Position numbers and translations under genes: made by a program
Notes under the pieces: model-generated
What the model was told of the DNA's origin: nothing
Databases searched by the model: none
What the model saw: the letters and a program-made list of their open reading frames with translations, nothing else
Assembly: GCF_049060325.1 (NCBI RefSeq)
Contig: NZ_JBMGPW010000014.1
Coordinates: 1-20,523, forward strand
DNA from: Vescimonas sanitatis
GTDB lineage: Bacteria > Bacillota > Clostridia > Oscillospirales > Oscillospiraceae
Direction of reading: 5' to 3'
Length of the DNA: 20,523 nucleotides
Part shown: positions 13,406-20,383 of the stretch, piece after piece
Layout: each line of letters starts with the position of its first letter
Numbering within the stretch: position 1 is the first letter of the stretch

Positions 13406-13438
13406 AGGGGCCGATCCCCTTTCGGAAAATCGGCCCCT
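13406..13438 (-). terminator. strong terminator-like hairpin after the 402-aa ArdA-like gene
   Basis: Outer arms AGGGGCCGAT (13406-13415) and ATCGGCCCCT (13429-13438) pair perfectly, and in minus-strand RNA inner pairs extend the stem to a GAAA tetraloop. A run CUUCUUUUUUU follows. It lies 40 bases past the gene stop and is the most terminator-like of the internal hairpins, yet no promoter is evident before the next gene. Confidence 0.75.
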
Positions 13439-13476
13439 AAAATGATTTTTAATGGCTTCTGCGTGTCAAGATGGTA

Positions 13477-14685
13477 TTACTTCATTTTCATCTCCATTTC
13501 CTGGGATTGTTGGACAGGTGACAGCATGGGCTGATAGTCCGCGCGATGCAGCAGGCCGTAGGGTGAAAGCACTGCATTGTCCTCCTTGATGATGTCGCAG
13601 CCGTAGGCGTAGAGGTTTACATGGGAAATCAGCAATTCCACCGAGTGGTCATCCGTCATGAAGTGAAGCTGGTCTACGGCTGTTTCCTGCGGGGAGCTCA
13701 GCTCCGGCGTGAGGATATAATCGTCCAGATGCTCTGCCAGAAGGATAGCTGTCCCGATGTCCTGCACCTCGAACTGCTCCAGCAATGCTTTCAGCTTTGG
13801 GAGCTGCACCTGCCGGACAGGGATATCCTTCACTGCTTTGGCAAACTCGTTGAAGGCTTCTATCTCCATGGGCAGGTCGGCAAATATGGCTGCGTTGGGG
13901 ATGATGCCATCATAGTCAAGCACAACGGTATTTTCCCATTGCAGCGTACCCAGCCGCTCCTGCGCATCCTCCAGTTCTTTCTCCGAGGCGGGAAGCTCCA
14001 GCGTCACCGTGCGCTCATCGCCAATGTCGGGATGCAGTCCAAGCGTGAGTCGGAAGAGGTATTCCGGCTTTTCCGGCAGTTCCTTTGGGCAGGGTGGCAC
14101 GGTTGTTAGCTCACCGTCCTGCAGTACATACAGGCTGCCCACAAAAACGCCGTTCTCGCCGCACCGCATCATTCTTCCGATGCCGGCGAAGTCCAGCATC
14201 TCGAATACCTCGTCGGATATGCCGTCCAGATCGGGGATGAATCCGTTTTCCGCGTAGAAGCGGCCAAGCTGGGCGTCATCCGCGGCCTCCACCACATGAT
14301 AGCAGTCGGTTTTTGCGCTGACCGCCAGATCCCGCAGATCCTGCAGCGTGATGACGCCACCGTTGGTATCGACTTTATGCTGCACCTCCATGCGCAGGAA
14401 ACCGTCAAAGGCGACCTTCTGTATCTCGTCCAGCGCCGACAGAAGTGCGGCGAGATCATTAAGCTCGTTGAGGCTGATTTCTAACCCGTCCAAATGGGGC
14501 GCAAGATACGCAAAGGCATAGTAGTCTTCAATCTCCATGTACAGGATGTCATCTGTCTGAAGGCGTACCTTGTCCAGTGCGTCCCACAGCACCCACGGGG
14601 AGGCGGGCAAGTCCAGCTTTGCGTATGCATCGCTGTTAGGATTGCCCTCCTTTGCCAGATAAACGGCAAACACCTTCTTAGCCAA
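13477..14685 (-). CDS. ArdA-like antirestriction protein, paralogue 3
   Basis: A 402-residue acidic protein starting with TTG at 14685, with GGGAGG eight bases upstream inside the end of the preceding gene, which it overlaps by eight bases. Helical stretches LNELNDLAALLSALDEIQ (about 71-88) and FNEFAKAVKDIP resemble the repeated acidic helices of ArdA-type proteins. Its C-terminal segment LYAYGCDIIKEDNAVLSPYG aligns by eye with those of the two upstream paralogues. ArdA proteins mimic bent DNA and block type I restriction enzymes; activity here is inferred from family. The tail ends QSQEMEMKMK. A terminator-like hairpin follows. Confidence 0.75.
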   Translation of the reverse strand: MAKKVFAVYLAKEGNPNSDAYAKLDLPASPWVLWDALDKVRLQTDDILYMEIEDYYAFAYLAPHLDGLEISLNELNDLAALLSALDEIQKVAFDGFLRMEVQHKVDTNGGVITLQDLRDLAVSAKTDCYHVVEAADDAQLGRFYAENGFIPDLDGISDEVFEMLDFAGIGRMMRCGENGVFVGSLYVLQDGELTTVPPCPKELPEKPEYLFRLTLGLHPDIGDERTVTLELPASEKELEDAQERLGTLQWENTVVLDYDGIIPNAAIFADLPMEIEAFNEFAKAVKDIPVRQVQLPKLKALLEQFEVQDIGTAILLAEHLDDYILTPELSSPQETAVDQLHFMTDDHSVELLISHVNLYAYGCDIIKEDNAVLSPYGLLHRADYQPMLSPVQQSQEMEMKMK

Positions 14686-15646
14686 ACTTCATCCCTCCCA
14701 TCTTTTGCTCATAGTAACCGGGGTCTGCGCCAGGGACGCCCCAGCCGAACATGGAACCCGTTTTCATGGCTTCCTCCTGCGCAGGGGTAACGCCCAGCCG
14801 CTCGTTGTTATAGTCCGCTATCTCGCGGTTATGCGCAGGATCGTTTGTGTTCCAATCGCTGGGATAGTAGCCGCTCTCGCCGCGCTTGATGCAGATGAGC
14901 TCACCGGTGCCGGGGAGGGTGGAGAAGCACAGCTCCGGCAGACCCTCCGCCAGCTTGGGGGCGAACAATTCCTGCTCCGTTTGGATGTTCCACTCGTCCG
15001 AGTTCCAAAGGTGGACATACAATTCACTTCCGCCATCCACAAGGATATCCCGCTGCTCAAAGCCTTCGCCCCAGCCGTCCGAAGCCTGTCCGGTGAGGTA
15101 TTCCTTTAAGGTTTCCAGCTCTGTGTCCGACAATTCCCCGGCGACACGGCATTCCGCCACGCCCCAGAGCTGGCGATCACGCTCCTCCGCGGCGAAGACG
15201 GCAGAGTGGACCTTGCGATTGACACTGTCGGCCTCATCATACCAATGCATGAGACCGCGCTCGGTTTCCTCCGGCATCCGGTTTTTCACCAGTGCCGCCA
15301 TGATCTGATCCTGATAGCCGCGCAGCTCACTGCCCTCCAGCAATGTGCTGCTGTCGTCGAAATCGCCGTACTCGTTCCGCTCATAGAGATCAGCGGTCAG
15401 GGGCATATACAGCTTGAGGGTGGTCAGCTTGGGCGGCAGCACGGTGAAGCTGTCCTCGCCGGGGGCGAGCGGCAGCGTGCGGCCATTGTCCCACTTCATA
15501 AAAATTTGTCCTTTATCGTCCACGAAGTCCACCTCGCCCTCCGTGCCGGGAAGAATGGGATGATAAGGGTCCTCCATCGAATTAAGCCGGATGCGGGTGC
15601 CGGGGGGATACTGCTCCTTGATAAAATTCACCATTTTTCTGTCCAT
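14678..15646 (-). CDS. DUF4314-domain ICE protein
   Basis: A 322-residue protein. Residues about 8-66 are a DUF4314-type domain (YPPGTRIRLNSMEDPYHP, GTEGEVDFVDDKGQI, MKWDNGRTLPL), an SH3-like small barrel seen in mobile-element proteins. The rest is acidic, with a conserved late block (ELICIKRGESGYYPSDW). The start is set at ATG 15646, nine bases after GGGAGG and overlapping the previous stop by one base; a GTG one codon earlier at 15649 is equally possible. The C-terminus, KMGGMKFG, encodes the ribosome binding site of the next gene in its MGG codons. Function is unknown. Confidence 0.82.
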   Translation of the reverse strand: MDRKMVNFIKEQYPPGTRIRLNSMEDPYHPILPGTEGEVDFVDDKGQIFMKWDNGRTLPLAPGEDSFTVLPPKLTTLKLYMPLTADLYERNEYGDFDDSSTLLEGSELRGYQDQIMAALVKNRMPEETERGLMHWYDEADSVNRKVHSAVFAAEERDRQLWGVAECRVAGELSDTELETLKEYLTGQASDGWGEGFEQRDILVDGGSELYVHLWNSDEWNIQTEQELFAPKLAEGLPELCFSTLPGTGELICIKRGESGYYPSDWNTNDPAHNREIADYNNERLGVTPAQEEAMKTGSMFGWGVPGADPGYYEQKMGGMKFG

Positions 15647-16671
15647 CACTTTATACCTCCCATTGTCATGCCCTGATCGGGCATTTTTTGATATTCCTCC
15701 AACTGACGGGGATTTTCCTCGCCATAAAGGTCAAAGACGATATCGTCCACCTGCTTGCGGACGCTGGGATCGTCGGCTAACACTTCGTAACGGAAGCCTG
15801 TGGTCGGGCGGTACGGCAATTCCTCTCGGACGCATTTGAGAAAGGCTTCGGCATCGGTAAACTCCTGTGTATCGCCATTGGCATAGGTAACGCGGCCCAC
15901 CAGGGGCTTGTCCCGCGCCATGTTCTGCCGTTGGACAGCTAAATCGTAAGCGGTGAGGTAACCATTGTAATCTCCAGGGGACGGGTTGCAGCGCAGGCAG
16001 TAGCGGTAGCTCTCCGTTTCCACGATGTAGCCGTAGTTCTGTACATAGCCGCCGTCGATTTTCCCGCCGTGGTCATAGCAAAAACGCTCCATAGCGAAGC
16101 GGCTTTTCAGCACATCTTCACGGAGCTTACCAACGATCTGCTGCAACTCCGCTTTGAACGCGGGGCTGTTCAGTTCCTCCGGGCCACGGGGCCACCAGGT
16201 ATGCCAGAACTCGTTTCCGTTGCGCCCGAAGTCCATGCGGACACAGCCGACAGCGCCAAGGCGCTTATTTTCTTCGGGGTGCTGGGCATAAAATAAGCCC
16301 GCCTCCTCCGGGCGGGCAGGTCGGATATGAAATTTCATGTTCTCTGCGGGATAGGGGAGCTGATGTGCTTCGCAGAACTCGCGGAGCGTCATGTCGCCTT
16401 CATCGAGAAAACCGAGCTCATCCCGCACATCCAGCCGCCCGGACTTAGGCATCGCCAGCTTTTCCGGCATCAGCACCGAGCCTGCGTGGTTGACCACAAC
16501 ATTTTCTTCCATGTAACACAGCTCGCCGGGATCATCGTCAGAGCCGCGAATGTCATAGCAGTACCAGCCCTTCGGCACGGTATCGCGGGCGATACGCCCG
16601 TTGGTGAACAGCGCGGGCTTATCAAATACTTCAATGTGCTGGAATTCCTCTGTTCTTGCGTTTACAGCCAT
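15646..16671 (-). CDS. LPD28-domain protein of the ICE accessory block
   Basis: A 341-residue protein. Its N-terminal 75 residues (FDKPALFTNGRIARDTVPKG, then YCYDIRGSDDDPGELCYME and VVVNHAGSVL) match the LPD28 domain, described in large polyvalent proteins of mobile elements. A middle block (MKFHIRPARPEEAGLFYAQ) and a later YCLRCNPSPGDYNGYLTAYD are typical of small-domain element proteins. The start ATG has AGGAAGG about seven bases upstream. The C-terminus reads DQGMTMGGIK, and the MGG codons contain GGGAGG, the site for the next gene. The function may be anti-defence, judged by location only. Confidence 0.8.
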   Translation of the reverse strand: MAVNARTEEFQHIEVFDKPALFTNGRIARDTVPKGWYCYDIRGSDDDPGELCYMEENVVVNHAGSVLMPEKLAMPKSGRLDVRDELGFLDEGDMTLREFCEAHQLPYPAENMKFHIRPARPEEAGLFYAQHPEENKRLGAVGCVRMDFGRNGNEFWHTWWPRGPEELNSPAFKAELQQIVGKLREDVLKSRFAMERFCYDHGGKIDGGYVQNYGYIVETESYRYCLRCNPSPGDYNGYLTAYDLAVQRQNMARDKPLVGRVTYANGDTQEFTDAEAFLKCVREELPYRPTTGFRYEVLADDPSVRKQVDDIVFDLYGEENPRQLEEYQKMPDQGMTMGGIK

Positions 16672-16730
16672 TAGTCTTCCTTCCTTTCCTTTTTGGTAAC
16701 GGCAAACATACTACACATCTGCTGCAAAGT

Positions 16731-17654
16731 CTACCGAAACATTTGCTGCCCCTGCCGCTGCTCCGGAAACGGCGGGTCCAAGCGGCGCAGCAAGCCGAAC
16801 TCTGTTTTTGTCACGCAGTCGTTTTCCATGCAGTCCTGACCATATTTCTCAAAATCCATGTAGCCGTCCAGCTCATAGATGGCTTCATCATCCAGCCCCA
16901 GCGTTTCCTGCAATCGCTGCTGACCGTAACCGTAAGCACCCTCCGTGATGCGCTGGTAGTTGTCCAGATTTCGCAGCAGCTCACAGGCTCCGCGCAGCGT
17001 ATCCGGCCGCTCGGCCTCCAGCACGGCGGCGTAGGTCAGGAGCATCCCGTCCTTTTGCCAGATGTCCTCCAAGGCTTCGGCAAAATCGTTGTAATCCTCC
17101 ACGGCGGGGCAATCCGTATCACGGATCAGTTCCCCAATGTAAGGCACCTTGAAGCGAATATCACAGAGCATGGCATCCGCGAAAACATCAATATCAAGAT
17201 AAGTCTTCACCGCATCGAGGTATTGCTCATCAGCGGGGAGGACAAGGGTGTAGTCTGGCTTTCCATTGACGCGCAGCGTCATGCGGAGCATTTCATCCCT
17301 GCTCTCATCCCGCCAAGGCTCTGCCGGCGAAAGGTAGCTGCGGTCGATTGCCATATCCGGTGTCAGCAAGCTGTGGGCGTTGGGGACAAAGGCACTGTAC
17401 CGGGCATAGTTGTACCCCTGCGGGTCAACAAGGAAACCGTCCTTTCCCTCCGCATCGAGGATGAGCAGGCAGTGTCTGGTGTCACCATCGTGTCGGATGG
17501 CATTTTTGTTCTCTGCGATGAAATCATAGTCAGCCAGCAGTGCGCGGCTGAACTGCCGGAACCGCGGACTTGGCAGCTCGATGACCTTATCCACGACACA
17601 GGGGTCTGCCTCGCACCCGGTCTGCTTACACTTCAGTTCTGCTTGAATGATCAT
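16731..17654 (-). CDS. ArdA-like/DUF6329-type protein, paralogue 2
   Basis: A 307-residue acidic protein. The N-terminal part (MIIQAELKCKQTG, PSPRFRQFSRALLADYDFI, DTRHCLLILDAEGKDGFLVD) resembles DUF6329-type proteins of ICEs; the label is from recall. The C-terminal half looks ArdA-like, with YNDFAEALEDI helices and a MDFEKYGQDCMENDCVTKTE ending that parallels the paralogues on both sides. The start ATG has GGAGGG eight bases upstream and overlaps the previous stop as ATGA. It ends QRQGQQMFR. I infer a DNA-mimic or antirestriction role from the shared C-terminal segment, acidity and context. Confidence 0.75.
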   Translation of the reverse strand: MIIQAELKCKQTGCEADPCVVDKVIELPSPRFRQFSRALLADYDFIAENKNAIRHDGDTRHCLLILDAEGKDGFLVDPQGYNYARYSAFVPNAHSLLTPDMAIDRSYLSPAEPWRDESRDEMLRMTLRVNGKPDYTLVLPADEQYLDAVKTYLDIDVFADAMLCDIRFKVPYIGELIRDTDCPAVEDYNDFAEALEDIWQKDGMLLTYAAVLEAERPDTLRGACELLRNLDNYQRITEGAYGYGQQRLQETLGLDDEAIYELDGYMDFEKYGQDCMENDCVTKTEFGLLRRLDPPFPEQRQGQQMFR

Positions 17655-18835
17655 CGTGAAAGCCCTCCCAGCACCATGTGGTTGCTTTGACCACCGTTCA
17701 TCACTTCTTCCATGCGAAAAAAGCCTTTGTAGGCAACATAGCCCCGGTCAGTGAACATTCCATCCTCCGCGTTCATGCGCTCCGTGCCATACTTTTCATA
17801 GTCATAAAAAGCGTCGAGATTTTCGTCATAGTCGAAATGACCGGACTGCTGGATCATGTACTTGCCGTACTCGGCGGGAGAGTGCGCGCCAGGGGCGAAG
17901 TCAAAGAGGTCGAGGTTTTCCGCAAGGTTTTTGATCTGTGCCGCGGACTTTGGCTCTGCCAGCGTGACCACGGCGCCCAGCTTTTCCATATCCGCTTTTG
18001 ACAACCCATCCGTTGCCTCTGCCAGTTCATTGAGGTCGGAGAGGGTTTCGTACTCCATATCCAACAGGACATCCACCTCGTTGGGGAGTTGGCTGTCCTC
18101 CAGCCGCAGGCGGACATCGGCGGGATCTGTGATGCCCCCGCGAAGGAGGGCGCGGTCGATTTCCTCCTGCACCATGGGGAGGAACAGCCATGTGATGTGT
18201 TCTGTGTCCTCCGGCTCGGCTTTGGAGGTCACCGCAACGGTGATGGCATTCGGCTCATAGTAATAGCAGGGGAAGAACCGGCCATCGTAGACCTGCTCTA
18301 ATTTCATACCGTTGTCGTAGACCACACCATAGGGCGTCACCGTGCCGCTGCCGCTTTCGATGAGCTGCCGTGCGGTTTCCTTGCCATCCAGTTTGTTCAG
18401 CTCATCCACACTTGCGCTGCCGCCGTGCAGGTTCATGTAATGGTCGCGGCCGATGGCGGCGAGGTCGGAAAAGTCAGTGATGACCGTGGCTTGCTGGCAG
18501 CAGAAGGTCAGGTTGATGAGATCCTTCAGTTCAAAAAGCTCCAGCTTGTGGGCCATGGCCTGAAACTGCGCGGCCTCGCCGGTGTCGAAGCTTTCCAGCC
18601 GTTTGGCGAGGTAATTCAGCTCCTCCACGTTGACCGTGAGCATTTCCGTGCGCTTGAGCACAGAGAAAAAACTATCAACCGCCACCACCTTGCAGTCGGC
18701 CTTGACCGCATCGCCGATCTCCAACGCCTTCAGCAGTTCCATGCAGTATGTGTACTGGTCATGCGGAATGGGGAACGGGATGGTCGCCACACCGTATTCC
18801 GGGTGGTTGGGATTACTCAAAACTGCGCTCATCAT
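17651..18835 (-). CDS. ArdA-family antirestriction protein, paralogue 1
   Basis: A 394-residue acidic protein (start ATG 18835). Recurring helical units (LNYLAKRLESFDTGEAAQF, LNELAEATDGLSKADMEK, IKNLAENLDLFDF) and the late block EYGKYMIQQSGHFDYDENLD followed by FYDYEKYGTERM and GYVAYKGFF are the ArdA signature of Clostridia elements. ArdA mimics DNA to inhibit type I restriction-modification enzymes and protects the element on entry into a recipient. ATG codons stand at 18841, 18835 and 18832; GGAGG is three bases from the first and nine from the second, so I prefer the second. It overlaps the end of the upstream 78-aa frame by about 20 bases. Confidence 0.85.
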   Translation of the reverse strand: MMSAVLSNPNHPEYGVATIPFPIPHDQYTYCMELLKALEIGDAVKADCKVVAVDSFFSVLKRTEMLTVNVEELNYLAKRLESFDTGEAAQFQAMAHKLELFELKDLINLTFCCQQATVITDFSDLAAIGRDHYMNLHGGSASVDELNKLDGKETARQLIESGSGTVTPYGVVYDNGMKLEQVYDGRFFPCYYYEPNAITVAVTSKAEPEDTEHITWLFLPMVQEEIDRALLRGGITDPADVRLRLEDSQLPNEVDVLLDMEYETLSDLNELAEATDGLSKADMEKLGAVVTLAEPKSAAQIKNLAENLDLFDFAPGAHSPAEYGKYMIQQSGHFDYDENLDAFYDYEKYGTERMNAEDGMFTDRGYVAYKGFFRMEEVMNGGQSNHMVLGGLSR

Positions 18836-19049
18836 GATCATTGTCCTCCTTTTTTTCGTTGATCTCGTTCATTCGGCTCCGCAGGCAGGTTCCGTCCGCG
18901 CCCCAGCAGAGAAAACCGTGGCGGGGATAGGGGCAGTCCTTGCACTCCGGGGAATGGCTGCAAACAGGCTCCGGCAGCGGCTCCTGCTGAAAGCCGGGGA
19001 TATGCGGAAGAATGAGTTTGAAGTGGATCGTGCCATGAATTTCCATCAT
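18813..19049 (-). CDS. small cysteine-rich protein, likely zinc-binding
   Basis: A 78-residue protein with an N-terminal segment IHFKLILPHIPG and a central cysteine cluster (CSHSPECKDCPYPRHGFLCW plus a nearby TCLR; six cysteines and two histidines within about 30 residues), then a charged helix (RMNEINEKKEDNDHDER). The spacing suggests a structural zinc site. The start is one of two adjacent ATG codons (19049 or 19046), five and eight bases after AGGAGG. The end overlaps the ArdA start. I recall similar small proteins in ICEs, but no function is known. Confidence 0.7.
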   Translation of the reverse strand: MMEIHGTIHFKLILPHIPGFQQEPLPEPVCSHSPECKDCPYPRHGFLCWGADGTCLRSRMNEINEKKEDNDHDERSFE

Positions 19050-19072
19050 CTTTTCCTCCTAAAATAAAAAAT

Positions 19073-19092
19073 GCCGGACATTTCTGTCCGGC
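19073..19092 (-). terminator. terminator-like hairpin with GAAA loop
   Basis: GCCGGACA (19073-19080) pairs with TGTCCGGC (19085-19092) around TTTC, which is GAAA in minus-strand RNA. A U-rich run (AUUUUUUAUUUU) follows directly, so it fits an intrinsic terminator for the 225-aa gene, yet the next ribosome binding site begins within that run's end. Confidence 0.7.
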
Positions 19093-19104
19093 CCGCGTGG
19101 ATAC

Positions 19105-19782
19105 CTATTTCATTGTCATGCCGCTCTGTTCCGGCGCGTCTCGCTGCCGCAGAGCATCCGTGGGCAGCAGTCCGCCGACCTGCTCCATCAACTCCGCCAG
19201 TTCCCGATCCCGTCCAAATGAAAGGCTTTCGTCCTGCTCGCGGACGAACGCCAGCGCGCGGTAGATCTCCGCAAGCTGCTCCGGCTCAAAAAGGGCGTCT
19301 TTTTGAACAAGCCCGCCGCGCACGGTGAAGTCGCGTTTGGCGGCGTCATAGTCATCCTGGAAATAATGTCCGTGATGGACGCCTTTGCGGTCGAAGTCCC
19401 ACTCCCAAGTCACGAATTGGACGCCGCGTTCGGTGGGGTGGCCCGCCAGCACTGCGTCACCGAAGTCCGCGAGGATACGGTAGTCACCGGTGAGATCGGT
19501 CGCCTTGAGCTGAGGTGCGTATTCCAGAATCGCCATGTATTCCAAAGTCATTTTAGCGGTGTCGATCACCACCTGCAAAGCGTCCTGCGCTCGGATACTG
19601 TCCACGTTCTCCTGGCGGTACAGCACGCTGCCCTTGCCGGTGATGCGGCAGAGGCGCCCTTTTTCCCAGCAGACGGGCAGGTGGTGATCCTCGATCGGTT
19701 CTACCGTAAAACCGTTCTGCCGCAGCCGAATGGCGGTTTCTTCAAGGAAACGGAGCTGTGCGGGTTCGTTCTGATCGTTCAT
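19105..19782 (-). CDS. conserved ICE accessory protein, unknown function
   Basis: A 225-residue acidic soluble protein starting MNDQNEPAQLRFLEETAIRL, with GGAGG eight bases before ATG. Distinct blocks are GRLCRITGKGSVLYRQENVD (about 42-61), DYRILADFGDAVLAGHPTERG (about 98-119) and VTWEWDFDRKGVHHGHYF (about 123-140). I recall proteins of this look in Clostridia conjugative elements but cannot name a domain. It is the first gene of the accessory block; directly upstream is a terminator-like hairpin and then the gene-free junction. It ends EQSGMTMK, one of the Met-rich tails shared in this block. Confidence 0.75.
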   Translation of the reverse strand: MNDQNEPAQLRFLEETAIRLRQNGFTVEPIEDHHLPVCWEKGRLCRITGKGSVLYRQENVDSIRAQDALQVVIDTAKMTLEYMAILEYAPQLKATDLTGDYRILADFGDAVLAGHPTERGVQFVTWEWDFDRKGVHHGHYFQDDYDAAKRDFTVRGGLVQKDALFEPEQLAEIYRALAFVREQDESLSFGRDRELAELMEQVGGLLPTDALRQRDAPEQSGMTMK

Positions 19783-19812
19783 TGTGAAGTCCTCCTCGTA
19801 AGCAAAAAAATA

Positions 19813-19841
19813 GGCCGGAACATCCTAAAAATGCTCCGGCC
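19813..19841 (-). terminator. terminator-like hairpin upstream of the accessory block
   Basis: Arms 19813-19823 and 19831-19841 (GGCCGGA/TCCGGCC plus four more pairs) form 11 pairs in minus-strand RNA with one U-G wobble, followed by UAUUUUUUU. It lies in the leader of the 225-aa gene, 30 bases before its start codon, so it either ends transcription arriving from the right or acts as an attenuator. Confidence 0.7.
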
Positions 19842-19845
19842 GGTT

Positions 19846-20009
19846 GATATATTAAGTTGTGAAATGAAAAAGGGCGCCTATTTGATGGCTTCGACGAAAC
19901 CAACAAACAGACACCTGAAAGATCGTATGAAATTTTGAGGAAAAATCGCTCTATTCTGCGCCCGCAAAAAGGGCGCTTCTCAGGATTTTACCTTTGAATC
20001 TGTGAAAGG
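19846..20009. other. gene-free junction stretch
   Basis: I see no supported gene on either strand. It contains an 11-bp direct repeat AAAAAGGGCGC (19867-19877 and 19966-19976); the second copy is part of a small hairpin (GCGCCC 19958-19963, GGGCGC 19971-19976). A 17-codon plus-strand frame from an ATG near 19884 has only a weak AAGGG ahead of it and is not called. This may be the non-coding end of the left element. Confidence 0.4.
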
Positions 20010-20035
20010 GGGAGTTCGAATCTCCCCAGTTACCA
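20010..20035 (+). other. tRNA-like T-arm remnant
   Basis: GGGAG (20010-20014), TTCGAAT (20015-20021) and CTCCC (20022-20026) make a textbook T-arm, followed by CAGTTACCA. A normal tRNA needs 11 bases after the T-stem to finish acceptor, discriminator and CCA; here CCA comes after nine. No anticodon or D arm is found upstream. It could be a degenerate attachment-site remnant or a coincidence. Confidence 0.35.
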
Positions 20036-20085
20036 AAATAACGCGAAAATATCTTTTTTTCTGAGTGCGGAATTTGAAAGAAAAA

Positions 20086-20147
20086 AAGGTGGCAACCCTT
20101 TGGTATTCTAAGCGTTGCGCTTAAAATATCCGAATTGTTGCCACCTT
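20086..20147 (-). terminator. terminator of the minus-strand tRNA
   Basis: AAGGTGGCAAC (20086-20096) pairs with GTTGCCACCTT (20137-20147). In minus-strand RNA the stem begins one base after the tRNA CCA and is followed by a run of U (20085-20081, then UCUUUC), a classical tRNA terminator. The loop contains a minor AAGCG/CGCTT hairpin. It marks native chromosomal sequence downstream of the tRNA. Confidence 0.75.
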
Positions 20148-20148
20148 A

Positions 20149-20193
20149 TGGTACGCCCGACTGGATTCGAACCAGCGGCCTTTAGAGTCGGAG
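20149..20193 (-). tRNA. 3' half of a tRNA, probably Arg(CCG); attachment-site remnant
   Basis: Reading the minus strand from 20193: anticodon loop CTCCGAC (anticodon CCG), 3' anticodon strand TCTAA, variable AGGCC, T-arm GCTGG-TTCGAAT-CCAGT, acceptor CGGGCGT, discriminator A and encoded CCA ending at 20149. Every element has the right length. The 5' side fails: the bases that should pair with TCTAA are GATAA, and no ACGCCCG 5' acceptor strand lies upstream. The match ends at the anticodon loop, which is a usual crossover place for tRNA-targeting integrases. It is thus a 3' fragment, as left at the far end of an integrated element, and would not yield a tRNA. Confidence 0.65.
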
Positions 20194-20276
20194 TTATCAG
20201 GCCGTCAAGTTGGAAAGCCTTGCGGCGCAAGGGATTGGTTGAGATTACACAAATTTCCGCCATTTTGAAGAAAAAC

Positions 20277-20307
20277 CTCGGAAGCCTTGCAGGGCAGGGC
20301 TTCCGAG
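20277..20307. terminator. bidirectional intrinsic terminator
   Basis: CTCGGAAGCC (20277-20286) pairs with GGCTTCCGAG (20298-20307). A T-run follows on the plus strand (ATTTTT) and GTTTTTC follows on the minus strand. It lies about 75 bases past the stop of the winged-helix gene and probably ends its transcript. Confidence 0.8.
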
Positions 20308-20383
20308 ATTTTTCGCGGTAGTAGTCAAATAGCAGTCTGAGCACTTCACAGGTCATGCATCTCAGATGCAGCGGCTCCCGTTT

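Noticed and set aside
19880..20035. Possible tmRNA (GATGGCTTCGACGAA near 19881 and a T-arm ending in CCA)
   Set aside because: The spacing is about 155 bp instead of about 350, the acceptor halves do not pair and no tag peptide is seen.
20187..20193. Amber-suppressor reading (CTA anticodon) of the tRNA fragment
   Set aside because: Placing CTA in the loop breaks the variable and T-arm spacing; the CCG placement gives correct lengths throughout.
20108..20356. 82-codon minus-strand frame and its 68-codon plus-strand counterpart
   Set aside because: They run through the tRNA fragment and terminators. Residues such as NPVGRT and RPTGFEPA are the familiar false translations of tRNA sequence.
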